From: an uncultured Hyphomicrobiales bacterium
GTDB taxonomy: Bacteria; Pseudomonadota; Alphaproteobacteria; Rhizobiales; Beijerinckiaceae
DNA: 9,316 nt
Direction: 5' to 3'
Assembly: GCA_903916165.1 (NCBI GenBank)
Contig: CAIWVR010000443.1
Span: 1-9,316 of the forward strand
The notes under the pieces are model-generated. The model saw only the letters and a list, made by a program, of their open reading frames with translations, did not search any database and had not been told where the DNA came from. Shown here piece after piece: positions 6,914-9,316 of the stretch (position 1 is its first letter; every line of letters begins with the position of its first letter). Position numbers and translations under genes: made by a program.

Positions 6914-6925
6914 CGTCATTGCGAG
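6914..6925. repeat. Truncated repeat end
   Basis: The 12-bp sequence CGTCATTGCGAG, identical to the outer left arm of the repeat elements, stands alone here, 6 bp before copy C starts at 6932. It looks like the left end of a decayed or partly deleted element, or a small duplication of the copy C arm. Confidence 0.6.
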
Positions 6926-6931
6926 CCTTGG

Positions 6932-7020
6932 CCTCGTCATTGCGAGCGAAGCGAAGCAATCCATCTGATGGCGGCCGCCAGATGGATTGCCGCGTCGCTT
7001 CGCTCCTCGCAATGACGAGG
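6932..7020. repeat. REP-like palindromic repeat, copy C
   Basis: The outer arms CCTCGTCATTGCGAG (6932-6946) and CTCGCAATGACGAGG (7006-7020) are exact reverse complements over 15 bp. The inner arms CAATCCATCTG and CAGATGGATTG also pair perfectly around a GC-rich centre containing GCGGCCGC. The left arm is the AAGCAATCC type, the right arm the GCGGCAATCC type, as in copy A. It ends 25 bp before the puuE start. Confidence 0.9.
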
Positions 7021-7045
7021 CGTATGACGGGCAGCAGGAGTGACA

Positions 7046-7954
7046 ATGACCGACTACCCCCGCGACATGAAGGGCTATGGCCGCAATCCGCCCGATCCGC
7101 GCTGGCCGGGCGGCGCCAAGGTGTGCGTGCAATTCGTCGTCAATTATGAAGAGGGCGGGGAAAACAACATCCTGCATGGCGACGCGGCGTCCGAAGCCTT
7201 CCTGTCGGAAATCGTCGGCGCGGCGGCCTGGCCTGGCCAGCGGCACTGGAACATGGAATCGATCTACGAATATGGCGCGCGGGCCGGGTTCTGGCGGCTG
7301 TGGCGCATGTTTACGGCGCGCGGCATTCCCGCCACCGTCTATGGCGTCGCGACCGCCCTGCAGCGTTCGCCCGAGCAGGTCGCCGCGATGAAGGAGGCCG
7401 GCTGGGAAATCGCCAGCCACGGCCTGAAATGGATCGAGTACAAGGATTATTCCAAGGCCGAGGAGCGCGCCCATCTCGATGAGGCGATCTCCATCCACAC
7501 GCAGGTCACCGGCGAGCGTCCGCTGGGCTGGTATACGGGCCGCGCGTCCATGCACTCCAACGACATCGTCATGGAGGAGGGCGGCTTCCTCTATTCGTCC
7601 GACACCTATGCCGACGATCTGCCCTATTGGGTGAAGGGTCCCAAGGGGCCGCATCTCATCATCCCCTATACGCTCGACGCCAATGACATGCGCTTTGCCA
7701 CGCCGCAGGGGTTCAATTCCGGCGACCAGTTCTTCGCCTATCTGAAGGACAGTTTCGATGTGCTGCTGGCAGAGGGCCGCGCCGGTTTCCCGAAAATGAT
7801 GTCGGTGGGCCTGCACTGCCGTCTCGTCGGGCGCCCCGGTCGCGCCGCCGCCCTGGCGCGCTTCATGGATTATGTGCAGTCGCATGACGACGCCTGGTGC
7901 GCGACACGGCTCGATGTGGCGCGTCACTGGCGCGCGACCCATCCGGCGGAGTGA
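7046..7954 (+). CDS. puuE: Allantoinase PuuE-type polysaccharide deacetylase-family protein
   Basis: A 302-residue protein that closely resembles PuuE, the metal-independent allantoinase recruited from the polysaccharide deacetylase family, which hydrolyses allantoin to allantoate in purine breakdown. Family features: DYPRDMKGYG at the N-terminus (3-12), NYEEGGE (33-39) in place of the deacetylase metal-binding Asp pair, LHGD (43-46), MESIYEYGARAGFWR (70-84), EIASHG (121-126), GWYTGR (161-166), EEGGFLYSSDTYADDLPYW (177-195), IPYTLDANDMRF (206-217), GLHCRLVGRPGR (255-266) and ARHW near the end. The segment after GWYTGR reads ASMHSNDIV, where I recall an NTR-containing stretch in canonical PuuE, so the substrate may differ. 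Start: the ATG at 7046 has AGGAG 5 nt upstream; the in-frame GTG at 7040 overlaps that site and is rejected. It is the first gene of a two-gene unit with glycerate kinase, 4 bp apart. Confidence 0.88.
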   Translation: MTDYPRDMKGYGRNPPDPRWPGGAKVCVQFVVNYEEGGENNILHGDAASEAFLSEIVGAAAWPGQRHWNMESIYEYGARAGFWRLWRMFTARGIPATVYGVATALQRSPEQVAAMKEAGWEIASHGLKWIEYKDYSKAEERAHLDEAISIHTQVTGERPLGWYTGRASMHSNDIVMEEGGFLYSSDTYADDLPYWVKGPKGPHLIIPYTLDANDMRFATPQGFNSGDQFFAYLKDSFDVLLAEGRAGFPKMMSVGLHCRLVGRPGRAAALARFMDYVQSHDDAWCATRLDVARHWRATHPAE

Positions 7955-7958
7955 GACG

Positions 7959-9179
7959 ATGAAGGCCGCTTTGCTTCGCGAGATGTTTGCCGCCGCCATC
8001 GCGGCCGCGGACCCGGCGCTCTGCATGCCCCCGCATCTGCCTGAGCCCCCCAAGGGACGCACGATCGTGCTGGGTGCGGGCAAGGCGGCGGCGAGCATGG
8101 CGGCGGCTGTCGAGGCGCATTGGCCTTGGCCGTTGGAAGGGCTTGTGGTGACGCGCTACGGTCATGGAGCGCCCACCTCGCATATCGAGGTGGTGGAGGC
8201 CGCCCATCCCGTGCCGGACGCGGCGGGCCTTGCGGCGGCGCAGCGCATTCTCGCGCTGGCGCATTCGGCGGGGGCGGACGATCTCGTGCTTTGCCTGATT
8301 TCGGGTGGCGGCTCGGCCCTGCTGTCCTTGCCGGCGCCGGGCCTTACGCTGGCGCAAAAGCAGGCGGTGAACCGAGCCCTGCTCGCCAGCGGCGCCGGGA
8401 TCACCGAGATGAATGGCGTGCGCAAGCACCTGTCGGCGATCAAGGGCGGCCAGCTCGCCGCCGCCTGCGCGCCCGCGCGCGTGGTGTCGCTCGTCATTTC
8501 CGATGTGCCGGGCGACGATCTTGCGGTCATCGCCTCGGGGCCGACCGTGCCCGATCCGACGACGTGCGCGGCAGCGGCGGCGATCCTCGCGCGGCTTGGC
8601 ATTGAAACGCCCGTGCTGGTCGAGACCCCCAAACCCGGCGACGCGGCCTTCGCGCGTGTGGACAATATCCTCGTCGGCAGCGGCCTTGCCTCATTGAATG
8701 CGGCGGCAGAGGTCGCGCGCCGGGCGGGCTATCATCCGCTGGTGCTCGGCGATTATCTCGAGGGCGAGGCGCGCGAAATGGCGCTCGTCCATGCGGGGCT
8801 CGCACGGCACCTGCTGCGCGGGCAGGGGCCGGTCCCGCTGCCCTGCGCGATCATCAGCGGCGGCGAGGCGCGCGTCACCGCGCACAGCGGTCGCGGCGGC
8901 CGCAACAGCGAATTCCTGCTGGCGCTGGCCCTGGCACTGGAGGGCGTCGAGGCTCACGCGCTGGCCGGCGATACGGACGGGATCGACGGCACGCAGGACA
9001 ATGCGGGGGCCGTGATGGCACCGGACACGCTGGCGCGCGCAAGAGCCATGGGGCTCGAGGCGCGCGCGATGCTCGATGCGCATGTGTCTTATGATTTCTT
9101 CGCGGCGCTGGATGATCTCGTCATGACCGGACCGACGCTGACCAATGTGAACGATGTGCGGATCGTGTTGGTGGGGTGA
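7959..9179 (+). CDS. Glycerate 2-kinase, MOFRL family (TtuD/GckA-like)
   Basis: A 406-residue cytoplasmic kinase of the DUF4147 plus MOFRL type, which phosphorylates D-glycerate to 2-phosphoglycerate with ATP; older annotations call such proteins hydroxypyruvate reductase (TtuD). Motifs: VLGAGKAAASM at 37-47 (K42, probable catalytic Lys), LISGGGSALLSLP at 113-125, GAGITEMNGVRKHLSAIKGGQLA at 145-167, VISDVPGDDLAVIASGPT at 179-196, IISGGEARVT at 298-307, GRGGRNSEFLLALA at 311-324 (R312/R315, one probably catalytic), GDTDGIDGTQDNAGA at 337-351, and TNVNDVRIVL at 395-404, the MOFRL signature end. The start at 7959 is chosen because GGAG lies 7 nt upstream and the gap to puuE is 4 bp; the frame continues 29 codons into puuE without family similarity. 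With PuuE it fits glyoxylate assimilation via tartronate semialdehyde and glycerate, although the intermediate enzymes are not in the window. Confidence 0.94.
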   Translation: MKAALLREMFAAAIAAADPALCMPPHLPEPPKGRTIVLGAGKAAASMAAAVEAHWPWPLEGLVVTRYGHGAPTSHIEVVEAAHPVPDAAGLAAAQRILALAHSAGADDLVLCLISGGGSALLSLPAPGLTLAQKQAVNRALLASGAGITEMNGVRKHLSAIKGGQLAAACAPARVVSLVISDVPGDDLAVIASGPTVPDPTTCAAAAAILARLGIETPVLVETPKPGDAAFARVDNILVGSGLASLNAAAEVARRAGYHPLVLGDYLEGEAREMALVHAGLARHLLRGQGPVPLPCAIISGGEARVTAHSGRGGRNSEFLLALALALEGVEAHALAGDTDGIDGTQDNAGAVMAPDTLARARAMGLEARAMLDAHVSYDFFAALDDLVMTGPTLTNVNDVRIVLVG

Positions 9180-9189
9180 GCGTGACCGC

Positions 9190-9215
9190 CCCTCTTCCGC
9201 CAGCGTGGGAGAAGG
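9190..9215. repeat. Degenerate hairpin repeat after the glycerate kinase gene
   Basis: CCTCTTCCGCC followed within 3 nt by GTGGGAGAAGG forms an imperfect inverted repeat 11 bp downstream of the kinase stop. It looks like a decayed relative of the perfect hairpin at 262-286 (GGGAGAAGG is shared). It could act as a weak terminator for the puuE-kinase unit; there is no T-run. Confidence 0.35.
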
Positions 9216-9287
9216 ACGGAGACTACGCTTTGAGTGCAATTGCCTGCGCCTTTACACTCGTCAAATAACAACAAGGCCGAATCGCCC

Positions 9288-9316
9288 ATGACAGACGCCA
9301 CCATCCCCACCCCCCC
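9288..9316 (+). CDS. Possible start of a further gene, cut by the window end
   Basis: An ATG at 9288-9290 opens MTDATIPTP and the frame is still open at the window edge. An AAGG sits 12 nt upstream, which is a poor spacing. A weak promoter-like pair (TTGCCT at 9240-9245 and AAATAA at 9263-9268, 17 bp apart) precedes it. Nothing can be said of function, and the reading rests only on the plausible N-terminus and position, about 108 bp after the kinase gene. Confidence 0.35.

Larger units (their letters stand above)
6751..7045. promoter_or_regulatory. Divergent intergenic control region
   Basis: This 295-bp region separates hyuA (leftward) from puuE (rightward) and must carry at least the operon promoter. 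It contains a perfect inverted repeat at 6843-6859, a truncated repeat end at 6914-6925 and a full repeat element at 6932-7020. The stretch 6772-6842 holds no clear structure. I could not find convincing -35/-10 pairs on either strand. Only 25 bp separate the repeat from the puuE start, so a promoter for puuE must lie within or before the repeat, which puts all or part of the repeat in the puuE leader unless the gene is read from elsewhere. Confidence 0.6.

Noticed and set aside
1179..7020. CRISPR array or insertion sequence
   Set aside because: The repeats are palindromic, widely spaced and not separated by regular spacers, and no transposase or Cas gene is present.
7040..7045. GTG at 7040 as the puuE start
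   Set aside because: The GTG begins at the last base of the AGGAG ribosome site that serves the ATG at 7046.
6467..8098. Long - strand open frame (543 codons) across hyuA start, the control region and puuE
   Set aside because: It covers the hyuA N-terminus in the wrong frame, the repeat and the antisense of puuE; the composition is arginine-rich and no family motif is visible.
1..9316. Defence system, toxin-antitoxin, prophage or secondary-metabolite cluster
   Set aside because: Every confident gene is an ordinary catabolic enzyme family; no signature of those systems was found on either strand.

Overview
This is a roughly 9.3 kb, GC-rich piece of a bacterial chromosome that looks alphaproteobacterial, most likely Hyphomicrobiales (Rhizobiales). 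The reasons are the protein flavour, the codon use strongly biased to G/C in third positions, and several copies of a palindromic repeat beginning CGTCATTGCGAG and containing AAGCAATCC, a repeat type I associate with Bradyrhizobium/Rhodopseudomonas-like genomes (from memory, not searched). No RNA gene, transposase, prophage or CRISPR array is visible. The content is metabolic.

Layout. (1) Positions 2-244, + strand: the last 80 codons of an amidohydrolase-2 family enzyme that enters from outside the window. (2) Positions 299-6750, - strand: a five-gene catabolic operon. In transcription order it is hyuA (ATP-dependent hydantoinase/oxoprolinase A subunit), hyuB (B subunit, start overlapping the hyuA stop as TGATG), an SDR oxidoreductase 19 bp further on, a class II aldolase/adducin-family enzyme, and a fumarylacetoacetate-hydrolase (FAH) family enzyme. 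The two downstream gaps (126 and 113 bp) are almost filled by palindromic repeat elements. (3) Positions 6751-7045: a divergent control region with a perfect 7-3-7 dyad (ATCCCAT-AAA-ATGGGAT) and a third repeat element. (4) Positions 7046-9179, + strand: a PuuE-type allantoinase-family gene and, 4 bp later, a MOFRL-type glycerate 2-kinase gene. (5) From 9288: the first codons of what may be another + strand gene, cut by the window end.

How the genes may work together (inference). PuuE opens a cyclic ureide (allantoin in the characterised enzyme). HyuAB enzymes open or carboxylate cyclic amides or ketones at the cost of ATP. An SDR, a class II aldolase or decarboxylase and an FAH-family C-C hydrolase can process the freed carbon skeleton. 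Glycerate kinase feeds a C3 product into glycolysis, as in glyoxylate assimilation through tartronate semialdehyde. The window therefore reads as a catabolic island for a nitrogen-containing ring compound or its relatives, with divergent arms probably controlled from the shared region. The actual substrate cannot be read from the sequence, and no transporter or regulator gene lies inside the window. The most interesting points are the unassigned enzyme combination, the PuuE-like protein with an unusual segment after GWYTGR, the dyad in the divergent region, and repeat elements that occupy every sizeable gap of the cluster and share a fixed arm asymmetry.
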